A stretch of 64,000 nt of DNA from Microbacterium sp. AK031 (GCF_024807145.1 NZ_JANUCA010000002.1:434001-498000); one strand, 5' to 3'; numbered from the stretch's first letter, positions 34,571 to 43,187 are shown. The notes: generated from the sequence alone by a model not told the origin. Translations and numbers: made by a program.

Positions 34571-35362
34571 ATGGCTGAACGCTCTGAGATCGAATGCTGG
34601 CTCACCGACATGGACGGCGTGCTCGTCCATGAGAACGACGCCATACCCGGCGCCTCCGAGCTGCTCGCCGGGTGGGAGGCCGAAGGGATCCCGTATCTGG
34701 TGCTGACCAACAACTCGATCTTCACCGCACGCGACCTCTCGGCACGGCTGCGCTCCAGCGGTCTGAACGTGCCGGAAGACCGGATCTGGACCTCGGCTCT
34801 CGCCACCGCCGCATTCCTGCAGCAGCAGGTTCCTGGCGGGTCGGCATTCGTCATCGGCGAGGCCGGCATCCTCACCGCCCTGCACGACGCCGGGTTCGTC
34901 ATGACCGAGACCAACCCCGACTTCGTCGTCGTCGGCGAAACCCGCACCTACTCCTTCGAGGCGATCACGAAGGCGATCCGCCTGATCAACCGGGGCGCGC
35001 GCTTCATCATCACAAACCCTGATGCCACCGGTCCGAGCGTCGAGGGGCCATTGCCCGCGACCGGTGCCGTCGCGGCGTTGATCACCAAGGCGACCGGACG
35101 CGAGCCCTACGTGGTCGGTAAGCCGAACCCGATGATGTTCCGCTCGGCGCTGAACAAGATCGGGGCGCACTCGAAGCGCACCGGCATGATCGGCGACCGC
35201 ATGGACACCGACGTCGTCGCCGGCATCGAGGCCGGTCTGCACACGGTGCTCGTCCTGACCGGCATCAGCGACCAGGCCGAGATCGAGAGATATCCGTTCC
35301 GCCCTGACGAGATCGTGAACTCGGTCGCCGATCTGCTGCCGTCAGGGCCATCGGAAGGCTGA
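34571..35362 (+). CDS. HAD-IIA family phosphatase (NagD-like)
   Basis: A 263-residue phosphatase. Motif I is LTDMDGVLVHENDAIPGA (11-28), motif II LTNNSIFTARDLS, motif III Lys in VVGKPNPMMF, and motif IV MIGDRMDTDVVAGIEAGL. The IIA cap includes DFVVVGETRTYSFEAI. The family acts on sugar or nucleotide monophosphates; the substrate is not known. It may be read independently of the aldolase by its own leaderless promoter. Confidence 0.9.
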   Translation: MAERSEIECWLTDMDGVLVHENDAIPGASELLAGWEAEGIPYLVLTNNSIFTARDLSARLRSSGLNVPEDRIWTSALATAAFLQQQVPGGSAFVIGEAGILTALHDAGFVMTETNPDFVVVGETRTYSFEAITKAIRLINRGARFIITNPDATGPSVEGPLPATGAVAALITKATGREPYVVGKPNPMMFRSALNKIGAHSKRTGMIGDRMDTDVVAGIEAGLHTVLVLTGISDQAEIERYPFRPDEIVNSVADLLPSGPSEG

Positions 35363-35366
35363 CGCC

Positions 35367-35531
35367 ATGGACCAGCGCGACCTGCTCTTCCTCGTGATGA
35401 TCCTGATCGGGGTCAGCACCCTGACGATCATCATCGTGCAGTTCGTCCGCTCCCGTCGGCGAGGCCCCGGCGACGATGACCGCGGCGGCAACTGGTGGGA
35501 AGGCCCCTGGGACGACGACCGGAAGAAGTGA
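35367..35531 (+). CDS. Small membrane protein, 54 residues
   Basis: One N-terminal helix (DLLFLVMILIGVSTLTIIIV) then an Arg patch (RSRRRG) and an acidic, Trp-rich tail (GGNWWEGPWDDD). It follows the HAD gene by four bases and ends two bases before the convergent anmK stop. The topology is inside-positive, tail in the cytoplasm. No family recognised. Composition and fit between neighbours make it credible. Confidence 0.65.
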   Translation: MDQRDLLFLVMILIGVSTLTIIIVQFVRSRRRGPGDDDRGGNWWEGPWDDDRKK

Positions 35532-35533
35532 CG

Positions 35534-36691
35534 TCAGCTCAGCGTCAGGCTGCGGACGGACGCCACGGGCTCCGGCATCCGCAGCGGCCCGGACCCTGGT
35601 GTGATCGTGCCGAGGATGCGCGGCTCACGCGCACCCGTTCCGCCAGGAATGACGGCAGGCACACCGTGCATCGTGCACCAGCCGATCAGCGCGAACAGGA
35701 TCGCCTCCTTGTTGTCGGCGGATGCTCCCAGCTCATCGGCGAACACGACCTCGGTGTCGGGCAGGGCGGCACGGAGACCGTCCATGATCAGCGGATTGTG
35801 GCATCCGCCGCCTGACACCGCGAGGAAGCCGACGCCGGCGGCCCGCACATCGTCCGCGACGGTCCGCACCGTCAGCTCGGTGAGCGTGCGCACGAGATCG
35901 GTGACGCGCACGTCGCGGCCCAGCGCAGACGCGTGCCCGCGCACGTAGTCGAGGTGGAAGTGCTCCTTGCCCGTGCTCTTGGGTGCGGCCAGTGCGTAAT
36001 AAGGATCGGCGAGCAACGACGCGAGCAGTTCGTCGTCGACGTCGCCGGAGAGCGCGACGCGCGCATCTTCGTCGTAGCCGAGCGGATTCAGCCCGTACTT
36101 CGCGATCACGGCATCGACGAGCGCGTTGGCCGGCCCGACGTCGTAGGCCGAGATCGCTCCATCTGCGACGACGGTCATGTTCGCGATGCCGCCCAGATTC
36201 AACGCCGCCGAGGTTCCGGCGCGCCCCCGGAGCAGCAACTCGTCGAGGAACGACACCAGCGGCGCGCCGTGCCCGCCGGCCGTGATGTCACGGATGCGCA
36301 CATCCGAGACCACCGGGGTGCCGACGCGTTCCGCGATCCAGGCCGGCTGACCGATCTGCAATGTGCCGCGGGCATGACCGTCGTCGACCCAGTGGTAGAC
36401 CGTTTGCCCGTGTGTGCAGACGGCATCGACGCCGCCGACGGATGCCGCAGCATCCGCCGCCACGTCGGCGAACGCCTGACCGATCAAGGTGTCGAGTTCG
36501 CACACCTCGGCGAGAGTCGTCTGCGCAGGGGGCAGCGCCGCCACGAGCCGTGCGCGCAGCGCAGAGTCGTACGGCACGCTGCCTTCGTGCAGTACCGTGC
36601 CGTGCACGGCACCATCCACCTCGCTGAAGTCGACGACCGTCACGTCGATCCCATCGTGCGAGGTGCCCGAGAGCAGGCCGAGTACGAGCAT
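35534..36691 (-). CDS. anmK: Anhydro-N-acetylmuramic acid kinase
   Basis: A 385-residue hexokinase-fold enzyme that opens and phosphorylates 1,6-anhydroMurNAc to MurNAc-6-phosphate during cell-wall recycling. The phosphate-1 motif is LGLLSGTSHDGIDV (3-16), followed by CTHGQTVYHW, NLGGIANMTVV, YDVGPANALVDAVI, and SGGGCHNPLIMDGL. GAAGG is eight bases before the ATG at 36691. The ROK kinase gene 71 bp upstream, in the same direction, suggests an amino-sugar salvage pair. Confidence 0.92.
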   Translation of the reverse strand: MLVLGLLSGTSHDGIDVTVVDFSEVDGAVHGTVLHEGSVPYDSALRARLVAALPPAQTTLAEVCELDTLIGQAFADVAADAAASVGGVDAVCTHGQTVYHWVDDGHARGTLQIGQPAWIAERVGTPVVSDVRIRDITAGGHGAPLVSFLDELLLRGRAGTSAALNLGGIANMTVVADGAISAYDVGPANALVDAVIAKYGLNPLGYDEDARVALSGDVDDELLASLLADPYYALAAPKSTGKEHFHLDYVRGHASALGRDVRVTDLVRTLTELTVRTVADDVRAAGVGFLAVSGGGCHNPLIMDGLRAALPDTEVVFADELGASADNKEAILFALIGWCTMHGVPAVIPGGTGAREPRILGTITPGSGPLRMPEPVASVRSLTLS

Positions 36692-36762
36692 CCGTGGTCC
36701 TTCCGTCGCCCTCCCTCGAGCGTACGACGGATTTGTTAGGCGTGTGTGCGTATCGGCCCGGA

Positions 36763-37665
36763 CTATCTGAGGGCGAGTGCGGCAGCGCCGATCAGCGGAC
36801 CCTCGTCTCCCAACCCCGAGCGCACCACGCGCGCGCGGCGGGAGTAGTCGTGCGCGGCGCTCGCGGTGAGCGCCTGCTGAACGAGGTCGATATAGTCGTC
36901 GGACACCCGGGAGAAGCCTCCGCCGATCGCGATCATGTCGAGGTCGACGAGGGTTGCGGCGTCCGCCAGTGCCTCGCCCACTGCGCGGGCCGAGCGTTCG
37001 ATCGCCGCGCGCGCGACCTGATCGCCGGATGCCGCGTCGCGAGCAAGATCCTCGCCGGTGGCGCCCGTCCACCCCTGAGTCTGCGCCCATGCGGCGCTGG
37101 CCGGACCGGAGGCGATCTCCTCGAGTGTCAGCCCGCCCTCGCGGCGCACCTGCCCGAGGTGACCGGCGTTGCCAGACGCTCCGGAGATGTACCGGCCGCC
37201 TACGACGAACCCGCCACCGACCCCGGTCGACACGACGATAGACAGCGATGATCGGGCTTCACACGTCGCTCCGAGCCAGGCTTCGGCGAGCGCGAGTGCG
37301 CCGCCGTCATGCCCGAAGACAGTGTTCACGTCACGGCCGAGAACAGCGGATGCTGCGCCCCGCACCGCGGCGGCGAGGCCGTAGCCGCGGGCCTGAGGCA
37401 TGTTGACCGGCACGATCGAACCTGTCGTGAGATCGATCGGGCCGGCGCTGCCGACGCCCGCGCCCACGATCTCGGCGCCTTCCGGCAGCTGTGCGAGTGC
37501 ATGCGCGATGACGGTCTCGACGGCGGCATCCAACGATTCAGGCGTCGCGGTGCGGCCGGTGGCCTGCCTGCTGCGGCTGCCTGCGACCAGCATCCCGTCG
37601 TCGCCGACGAGCGCGGCTTCCAGCTTCGTGCCGCCGACGTCGACGGCCAGTGCGTAGCGAGTCAT
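36763..37665 (-). CDS. ROK-family sugar kinase lacking the zinc Cys motif
   Basis: A 300-residue ASKHA kinase with YALAVDVGGTKLEAALV (phosphate-1), GAGVGSAGPIDLTTG, IVVSTGVGGGFVVGG and the ROK His in GASGNAGHLGQV. Where most ROK proteins have CxCGxxGC, this one reads GQVRREGGLTLEEIASG with no Cys. Catalytic residues such as the Asp of FGHDGGALAL are kept. Glucose, GlcNAc or ManNAc are plausible substrates. ATG at 37665 is ten bases after the pyrE stop. Confidence 0.85.
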   Translation of the reverse strand: MTRYALAVDVGGTKLEAALVGDDGMLVAGSRSRQATGRTATPESLDAAVETVIAHALAQLPEGAEIVGAGVGSAGPIDLTTGSIVPVNMPQARGYGLAAAVRGAASAVLGRDVNTVFGHDGGALALAEAWLGATCEARSSLSIVVSTGVGGGFVVGGRYISGASGNAGHLGQVRREGGLTLEEIASGPASAAWAQTQGWTGATGEDLARDAASGDQVARAAIERSARAVGEALADAATLVDLDMIAIGGGFSRVSDDYIDLVQQALTASAAHDYSRRARVVRSGLGDEGPLIGAAALALR

Positions 37666-37675
37666 GCGCCGCGGG

Positions 37676-38236
37676 TCACTGCGGGTCGAGGCCGAGGTCG
37701 TCAAGGTCGAACGCCGCCAGCCACTGCAGCCCCTCCGCTTCGATCGCGGTCTGTGCGCCGGTCTTGCGGTCGACGATCACGGCGACGGCGACGACCTCGG
37801 CGCCCTCGCGCCGCAGCACCTCGACGGCCTTGAGCGCGGACTGGCCTGTGGTGGAGGTGTCTTCGAGCACGACGACGCGCTTGCCTGCGATGTCGGCGCC
37901 TTCGATCTGACGGCCGCGGCCGTGGTCCTTGGGCTCCTTGCGGACGACGAACGCATCCAGCGGGTGGTCGGTGCCGACCGACGCGTGCAGCACCGAGTTC
38001 GCGATCGGGTCGGCGCCGAGGGTCAGCCCGCCGACGGCTTCGACATCGAGGTCGCCGATCAGGTCGAGCATGATGCGGCCGATCGCCGGAGCGGCGCGAT
38101 GGTCGAGGGTGAGGCGGCGCATGTCGACGTAATACGTCGCCTGCTTGCCGCTGGAGAGGGTGAAGTCACCGTGGAACACGGCCTCGTCCTTGATGAGAGC
38201 GAGGAGGGACTGTCGGTCTGCGTCGAGTGCGGTCAC
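37676..38236 (-). CDS. pyrE: Orotate phosphoribosyltransferase
   Basis: A 186-residue enzyme making orotidine-5-phosphate from orotate and PRPP. It shows FTLSSGKQATYYVDMRRLTL, VGGLTLGADPIANSVLHAS and the PRPP loop VVVLEDTSTTGQSALKAVEV (about 114-133), the actinobacterial variant of VEDVxTTGGS. The GTG start at 38236 has TAAGCT seven bases upstream on the minus strand. It is divergent from the exonuclease gene across 67 bp and leads a pyrE-ROK-anmK run. Confidence 0.94.
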   Translation of the reverse strand: MTALDADRQSLLALIKDEAVFHGDFTLSSGKQATYYVDMRRLTLDHRAAPAIGRIMLDLIGDLDVEAVGGLTLGADPIANSVLHASVGTDHPLDAFVVRKEPKDHGRGRQIEGADIAGKRVVVLEDTSTTGQSALKAVEVLRREGAEVVAVAVIVDRKTGAQTAIEAEGLQWLAAFDLDDLGLDPQ

Positions 38237-38291
38237 GGCATCCAGCTTAGAGCCGCCGGCGTCGCCCTCCAGATGTGTCTGTCGTCGCCCT

Positions 38292-38303
38292 TAGGCTGGA
38301 TGC
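38292..38303 (+). promoter_or_regulatory. Leaderless -10 of xthA
   Basis: TAGGCT (38292-38297), six bases (GGATGC), ATG 38304, no Shine-Dalgarno site. Confidence 0.5.
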
Positions 38304-39149
38304 ATGCGCCTGGCCACCTGGAACGTCAACTCCATCCGCACCCGCGTGCGCCGCACCGTCGAATTCGCGGTGCGCGAAGACATCGACGTGCTCGCGATGC
38401 AGGAGATCAAGTGCAAGCCGGAGCAGTTCCCCTATGCAGAGTTCGAAGAGGCCGGGTACCAGGTCGAGGTGCACGGCCTGAATCAATGGAACGGCGTCGC
38501 CATCGCGAGTCGCCTGCCGATGACGGACGTATCGACGGCCTTCGACGGGATGCCGGGCTTCGCCAAGGGCCATGAGGGGCCGGATGCTCCGCTCGAGGCG
38601 CGCGCGCTGGGCGTGACGGTCGACGGCGTGCAGATCTGGAGCCTGTACGTGCCGAACGGTCGCGCTCTGGACGACCCGCACTACGCGTACAAGCTGCACT
38701 GGCTCGCCGAGCTGCGTCAGCACGCGGCATCCGCTCTGCAGAAGAACCCCGACCTGCCGCTGGCCCTCGTCGGTGACTTCAACATCATCCCTTTCGATTC
38801 CGACAATGGCGATCCGGACATCGTTGAGGGCGTCTCGACCCACGTCTCCCCCGCCGAGCGCGCCGCGTTCTTCGCCTTCCAGGATGCGGGCATGACCGAC
38901 GTCGTGCGTCCGCTGCTGCCCGAGGGGTACACGTACTGGGACTACCAGCGACTGAAGTTCCCCCGCAACGAGGGCATCCGCATCGATTTCGTGCTCGGTT
39001 CCCCCGCGCTCGCCGGCGCCGTCACCGGTGCGTCCATCCACCGCAATGAGCGCAAGGGCGAGCAGCCCAGCGATCATGTCCCGGTGGTCGTCGACCTCGA
39101 TTTCGGTGGCACCGACGATGACGACGACATGCCGATGATCTTCGCCTGA
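38304..39149 (+). CDS. xthA: Exodeoxyribonuclease III / AP endonuclease
   Basis: A 281-residue EEP-fold nuclease of base-excision repair. The motifs are MRLATWNVNSIRTR (1-14), DVLAMQEIKCK with the metal-binding Glu, SLYVPNGR, LVGDFNIIP, and SDHVPVVVDLD near the C-terminus with the catalytic Asp-His pair. Length and order match ExoA/XthA. It carries its own leaderless promoter and is followed 62 bases later by a HAD phosphatase gene. Confidence 0.93.
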   Translation: MRLATWNVNSIRTRVRRTVEFAVREDIDVLAMQEIKCKPEQFPYAEFEEAGYQVEVHGLNQWNGVAIASRLPMTDVSTAFDGMPGFAKGHEGPDAPLEARALGVTVDGVQIWSLYVPNGRALDDPHYAYKLHWLAELRQHAASALQKNPDLPLALVGDFNIIPFDSDNGDPDIVEGVSTHVSPAERAAFFAFQDAGMTDVVRPLLPEGYTYWDYQRLKFPRNEGIRIDFVLGSPALAGAVTGASIHRNERKGEQPSDHVPVVVDLDFGGTDDDDDMPMIFA

Positions 39150-39211
39150 CACGCGGAGCGCCGACAAGCCCAGTGACCGGCAGATTCAGGGACGGATCGG
39201 CTCATCTGCCC

Positions 39212-40021
39212 ATGACACCCCGCCTGATAGCGACCGATCTCGATGGGACTCTCTTGGACTCGGCATCCGCCGTGTCACCGCGCACGCGTCGAGCACTCGA
39301 CGCAGCACGCTCCCGAGGCATCCACGTCATCCCGGTCACGGCTCGTCAGCCGATCGGCCTGCGCATGATCGCAGCCGAGGCGGCGTTCGACGACTGGGCG
39401 CTGTGCGGCAACGGTGCGTATGCGACGCACCTGGCAGACGGGCGAATGCTGTTCGCAGAGGAGCTCCCGTCCGAGACGCTCCGCACGCTCACGGAGGCGC
39501 TGCGCGCGTGCGTCCCCGATCTGCTGTTCGCGAGCGTGCGTGACGGCGGAGAGACATTCGTGGCCCAGCACGGCTACTCACAGATCGCGAAGCTCTCCGA
39601 TCACAAGCGCGATCCGCGCACGATGGGCGGCGTTCCCCTCGACCAGGTACTGGCTGCGCCCAGCCTGAAGCTCGTCATCCGTCATCCGGAACTCGCACCC
39701 CCGATTCTGTTCAACATCCTGCGGGACCTCGGGCTCACGGGATTCGAGGCGACGCTCTCGGGCGCGCCCTTCGTCGAGGTGATGGCTGCGGGCGTGACCA
39801 AGGCCACCGGGCTGGCACGGCTGTGCGAGCACCTCGAGGTCGAGCGGGCCGACGTGGTCGCGTTCGGCGATGCGCTCAACGACGTCGAGATGCTCCGATG
39901 GGCGGGGCGCGGCGTCGCGATGGCCGGGGCGGATCGTCTCGTTCTGGATGCCGCCGACGAGGTCGCCGCATCGAATGACCAGGATGGCGTCGCGCAGGTG
40001 CTCGAGCGGATGCTGGGCTGA
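39212..40021 (+). CDS. Cof-type HAD-IIB family hydrolase
   Basis: A 269-residue phosphatase with motif I LIATDLDGTLLDSAS (about 4-18), motif II IPVTARQ, motif III Lys in GVTKATGLARL, and motif IV VVAFGDALNDVEMLRWAGRG. The IIB cap lies between motifs II and III. The substrate is probably a sugar or cofactor phosphate. ATG 39212 is used; an upstream in-frame GTG at 39173 is possible but adds 13 non-conserved residues. Confidence 0.88.
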   Translation: MTPRLIATDLDGTLLDSASAVSPRTRRALDAARSRGIHVIPVTARQPIGLRMIAAEAAFDDWALCGNGAYATHLADGRMLFAEELPSETLRTLTEALRACVPDLLFASVRDGGETFVAQHGYSQIAKLSDHKRDPRTMGGVPLDQVLAAPSLKLVIRHPELAPPILFNILRDLGLTGFEATLSGAPFVEVMAAGVTKATGLARLCEHLEVERADVVAFGDALNDVEMLRWAGRGVAMAGADRLVLDAADEVAASNDQDGVAQVLERMLG

Positions 40022-40086
40022 CGGAGTCGCACACCATCGTCCAGAAACGCGACAGCCCTGACCGGCGCCCCGTCGCCATCGATTGT

Positions 40087-40236
40087 CGTCGAGTTGACCG
40101 CGGCGGGGCTGAACTCGTCCGCTACCAAGGTTTCGATCAAGATGATCGTGGGATCGGCCCGCGTGTGGGTGGTGGCCGCATCGCCTGGGTGGAAGATCCA
40201 GACGGAAACACCCTCGCTATCGAGACCGATGACTGA
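40087..40236 (+). pseudogene. C-terminal remnant of a VOC/glyoxalase-family protein
   Basis: An open stretch without a start encodes RRVDRGGAELVRYQGFDQ, then GIGPRVGGGRIAWVEDPDGN and TLAIETDD before TGA at 40234. The ending RIAWVEDPDGNTLAIE is the usual last beta-strand region of vicinal-oxygen-chelate proteins, including the conserved DPDGN. No 5' part is present between the HAD gene stop and here, so this is a decayed tail. It accounts for most of the 245-bp gap. Confidence 0.55.
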
Positions 40237-40265
40237 TCACCCTGTCGATGAACGATCCGCAGGAG

Positions 40266-40889
40266 TCACTCCCCAATCGTCCCGGTGCGCACCGGCCCTG
40301 GCTCGGGTGCGTAGCGCAGGCTCACGGCGCCGTTCTCGCCGACCTCGGCACCGAGCAGTCTGAGGTTCGCAGCGGCGGCGCCGTCGGGGAACACCTTCTT
40401 GCCCTGGCCCAGCACGACGGGGTAAACCCAGAGCTGCAGCTCGTCGAACAGCTGCTCTGCAAGCAGGGTCTGCACGAGGTCGACACTGCCGATCACATGG
40501 ACGTCCTCATGCTGCGAGCGCAGCTGAGCGATCTCGGCCGGAAGGTCTGCGCCGACGCGCGAGCTGCCCTGCCAGTCGAGATCGAGGCCGGCATCGCGAG
40601 AGGCGACGTACTTCGGAACCCGATCGAACAACCGCCCGATCGAGCCCTCCGGACCCGTCGTGTGATGTGGCCAGTACGAAGCGAAGACCTCGTAGGTATG
40701 GCGGCCGAGCAGCAGCGCGTCGAGCGTCGACATTCCGTCCATGACCCACTTCCCCACGGCCTCGTCGGGAACCCCTGCCTGCCAGCCGCCGAAGGGGAAG
40801 CTGTCTGTGGTGTCCTCCTCCGGGCCACCGGGCGCCTGGGCGACGCCGTCGAGAGTGGTGAACAGATCGATGATGATGCGGCCAGTCAT
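40266..40889 (-). CDS. Dihydrofolate reductase-like (RibD C-terminal domain) protein
   Basis: A 207-residue reductase-fold protein: RIIIDLFTTLDGVAQAPGG, LLLGRHTYEVFASYWP, then VHVIGSVDLVQTLLAEQLFDELQLWVYPVVLGQGKKVF (core by position, about 130-166). These features belong to the RibD_C/YwjB-type DHFR-like family of unknown substrate. The ATG at 40889 overlaps the stop of the upstream remnant (ATGA). Confidence 0.87.
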   Translation of the reverse strand: MTGRIIIDLFTTLDGVAQAPGGPEEDTTDSFPFGGWQAGVPDEAVGKWVMDGMSTLDALLLGRHTYEVFASYWPHHTTGPEGSIGRLFDRVPKYVASRDAGLDLDWQGSSRVGADLPAEIAQLRSQHEDVHVIGSVDLVQTLLAEQLFDELQLWVYPVVLGQGKKVFPDGAAAANLRLLGAEVGENGAVSLRYAPEPGPVRTGTIGE

Positions 40890-41152
40890 GATGTGACACC
40901 CTGCAATTCGAAAGAAGCGATATGGAAAGTCGAGGCGAAGGAGTCCAAGAACGACTCCTCGCCGCGGACGACCGCGACAACGTCCTGTGCGATCGCCTCG
41001 GTGGGCGTGATCTCACCCCCGATGAGACGGCGGATGCCGGGTCCTGCGACGAGCACGGCATCCGGTTCGCCGTCTGGCATCCGTGCCCCCACCGGTGGGG
41101 CAGGCGGCGCGGCGGATGCCGCAGCATCTGCACCCCCGTAGCGTTGAGGCAT
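40886..41152 (-). pseudogene. Probable fragment of an HxlR/SCP2-type regulator
   Basis: An 88-codon frame whose last 60 residues (PDAVLVAGPGIRRLIGGEIT, then EAIAQDVVAVVRGEESFLDS) resemble the SCP2-like C-terminal domain found in some HxlR-family regulators. No winged helix precedes it; instead there is an Ala/Pro-rich stretch reaching the divergent kinase start. A shorter start at 41080 is possible. ATGA coupling to the DHFR-like gene suggests the ancestral pair was regulator plus reductase. The assignment is tentative. Confidence 0.4.
41139..41150 (+). promoter_or_regulatory. Leaderless -10 of the histidine kinase gene
   Basis: TAGCGT (41139-41144), six bases TGAGGC, then ATG 41151. The 18-base string CCGTAGCGTTGAGGCATG recurs exactly before the ABC transporter gene at 45146. 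Confidence 0.55.
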
Positions 41153-42413
41153 GTCCGCATCATTCCGCGCGCTCACCGCGAGCCAACGCCGATCCGACGC
41201 GCTGCTGGCCGCCGTCGTCTTCATCGCCGGCGTGATCAGCGCCGCGCTGTCGGCCGTGTCCGAGATCTACGGCGACGAACAGGCGCCACTATGGCAGGCG
41301 CTGGTCTATCTCGTGTTCCTGGCCGCACCCCTGGCAGTCCGACGCGTCTGGCCCGCGCAGGTCGCGATCATCGTGTCACTCGCCTACTTCGTCGCCGTCA
41401 CCCTGCGCGTTCCCGAGCTCTACGCGGGCAATGTCGCGATGTTCATCGCCTTGTACACGGTCGGTGCGTGGATGGCGAACCGCCGTGCAGCGATGATCGT
41501 TCGGGCCGCGATCATCGCCGGGATGTTCGCCTGGCTGATGATCACGATGTACCGCGACGCGATCGACACCGCCCGCGAGGAGGACGTCATCGCCGGTGCC
41601 ATGTCGCCCTATCTCGCATTCATGATGTTGCAGCTACTGGTGAATGTGCTCTACTTCGGCGGCGCGTACTACTTCGGCGAGCACGCGTGGCGGGCTGCCA
41701 TGCAGCGTCAGGCGCTCGAACGACGCACGGTCGATCTGGAGCGTGAGCGCGAGGTCACGGCCGCGCAGGCCGTCGCGCTGGATCGCGTGCACATAGCCCG
41801 TGAACTGCACGATGTCGTCGCCCACCATGTCTCGGTGATGGGCGTGCAGGCAGGGGCGGCGCGAATGGTGATCGACCAGGATGCCGGCACGGCGAAAGAG
41901 ATCCTCGCCGACGTCGAAGACTCGGCACGTGAAGCAATCAGCGAGCTGCGGCACCTGCTGGAGACGTTGCGATCATCCGATGCCGAAGCGGACGACACCG
42001 CATCCACCGTCACGCTCGCCGACATCGCACAGCTCGTTGATGCGTCGGACTCCGCCGGCGTGCCGACCGAGTTCACGGTGATTGGTGATCCGAGGCCGGT
42101 GCCGTCTGTGACGCAGGTGAATCTCTACCGGATCGCACAGGAGTCGCTCACGAACGCCCGCCGTCACGCCGGCCCGGAGGCCACCGCCGACGTGCGCCTG
42201 CGCTATCTGGATGAGGGCATCGAGATCGAGATCGTGAACACCGGGCGTGCGGCGCTCGCCCCACGACCGGGAATGGGGCAGCTGGGTATGCGCGAACGTG
42301 CACTCGCGTCGGGCGGGACGATCGAGTCGGCGCCGCGCGAGCGCGGAGGTTGGCGCGTGCGAGTGCGGGTTCCGCTCTCCGCGCCTGCCGCACTGGCAGG
42401 AGCGACCGCATGA
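41151..42413 (+). CDS. Sensor histidine kinase (NarL/LuxR-type, HisKA_3)
   Basis: A 420-residue membrane kinase. About five N-terminal helices (20-170) are followed by a coiled-coil (ERRTVDLEREREVTAAQAVA), the phosphoacceptor box HIARELHDVVAHHVSVMGVQ (His near 220) and an HATPase domain with NLYRIAQESLTNARRHAG and PGMGQLGMRERALASGG. The short extracytoplasmic loops suggest sensing within the membrane. The stop overlaps the response-regulator ATG (ATGA). It is divergent from the regulator fragment. Confidence 0.92.
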   Translation: MSASFRALTASQRRSDALLAAVVFIAGVISAALSAVSEIYGDEQAPLWQALVYLVFLAAPLAVRRVWPAQVAIIVSLAYFVAVTLRVPELYAGNVAMFIALYTVGAWMANRRAAMIVRAAIIAGMFAWLMITMYRDAIDTAREEDVIAGAMSPYLAFMMLQLLVNVLYFGGAYYFGEHAWRAAMQRQALERRTVDLEREREVTAAQAVALDRVHIARELHDVVAHHVSVMGVQAGAARMVIDQDAGTAKEILADVEDSAREAISELRHLLETLRSSDAEADDTASTVTLADIAQLVDASDSAGVPTEFTVIGDPRPVPSVTQVNLYRIAQESLTNARRHAGPEATADVRLRYLDEGIEIEIVNTGRAALAPRPGMGQLGMRERALASGGTIESAPRERGGWRVRVRVPLSAPAALAGATA

Positions 42414-43078
42414 GCGATCCGATCCGCGTCCTCCTCGCCGACGATCACGCGATGCTGCGTGCCGGATTCCGCACCATCCTCGACATCCAGCCCGACATCA
42501 CGGTCGTCGGAGAGGCATCCACGGGTGCGGAGGCGGTGGCAGCAGCATCCGCACTCAGACCCGATGTGATCACCATGGACGTGCAGATGCCGGACATGGA
42601 CGGTATAGAGGCGACGAGACGGATCGTCGCCGACGGCGACGTGCAGGCCGCGATCGCGATCGTGACGACGTTCGATCGCGACGACTATCTTTTCACGGCC
42701 CTGGATGCCGGTGCGGGAGGCTTCCTGCTCAAGAACAGCGGGCCGGAAGATCTGATCGCCGCAGTGCGGGTGCTCGCCGCCGGCGACGGGATGCTGGCGC
42801 CCGAGGTCACCCGCCGTGTCGTGCAGCGGTATGCCACGACGGCGCCCGAGGCGGCGACGTCCACCCCGTCGCTCGAATTCGCCGAGCGCCTCACCGATCG
42901 CGAAGCGGAAGTACTCGCGCTCGTGGCCGAGGCGATGAGCAACGCGGAGATCGCGGCCCGACTGTTCATCGGCGAGGCCACGGTGAAGACGCATGTCTCA
43001 CGCGTGCTGCAGAAACTCGGAGCCCGCGACCGCGTGCAGGCCGTGGTGCTGGCCCACCGCTACGGACTGGCGCGATGA
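42410..43078 (+). CDS. LuxR/NarL-type response regulator
   Basis: A 222-residue regulator with receiver domain VLLADDHAMLRAGFR, phospho-acceptor Asp57 in DVITMDVQMPDMDG, and a Lys in GFLLKNSGPEDL. The C-terminal HTH has LTDREAEVLALVAEAMSNAE and ATVKTHVSRVLQKLGARDRV. It is coupled to the kinase gene upstream. The target genes are not adjacent and cannot be named. Confidence 0.94.
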   Translation: MSDPIRVLLADDHAMLRAGFRTILDIQPDITVVGEASTGAEAVAAASALRPDVITMDVQMPDMDGIEATRRIVADGDVQAAIAIVTTFDRDDYLFTALDAGAGGFLLKNSGPEDLIAAVRVLAAGDGMLAPEVTRRVVQRYATTAPEAATSTPSLEFAERLTDREAEVLALVAEAMSNAEIAARLFIGEATVKTHVSRVLQKLGARDRVQAVVLAHRYGLAR

Positions 43079-43117
43079 CGCGGGCGCGACTGCACCGATG
43101 ACGCGGGCGTGATTGCG
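43071..43117 (+). repeat. Two imperfect 25-bp direct repeats at the end of the response-regulator gene
   Basis: CGATGACGCGGGCG occurs at 43072-43085 (including the stop codon) and again at 43097-43110. The following bases CGACTGCAC and TGATTGCGT are related. The gap then continues into a long inverted repeat. Confidence 0.6.
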
Positions 43118-43119
43118 TC

Positions 43120-43180
43120 GATGGGAGGAAAACGCATCGGAACTCGCGCGGCGAGGTGCGATTTCCTCCCATCGATGCGC
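43120..43180. terminator. Long inverted repeat between convergent genes
   Basis: TCGATGGGAGGAAAACGCA pairs with TGCGATTTCCTCCCATCGA, 19 bp with one mismatch, around a 20-odd-base loop that contains CTCGCGCGGCGAG, itself a small hairpin. It sits between the response regulator and the leftward FMN reductase, so a bidirectional terminator or a mobile palindromic repeat is possible. Confidence 0.65.
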
Positions 43181-43187
43181 TGAGCGA

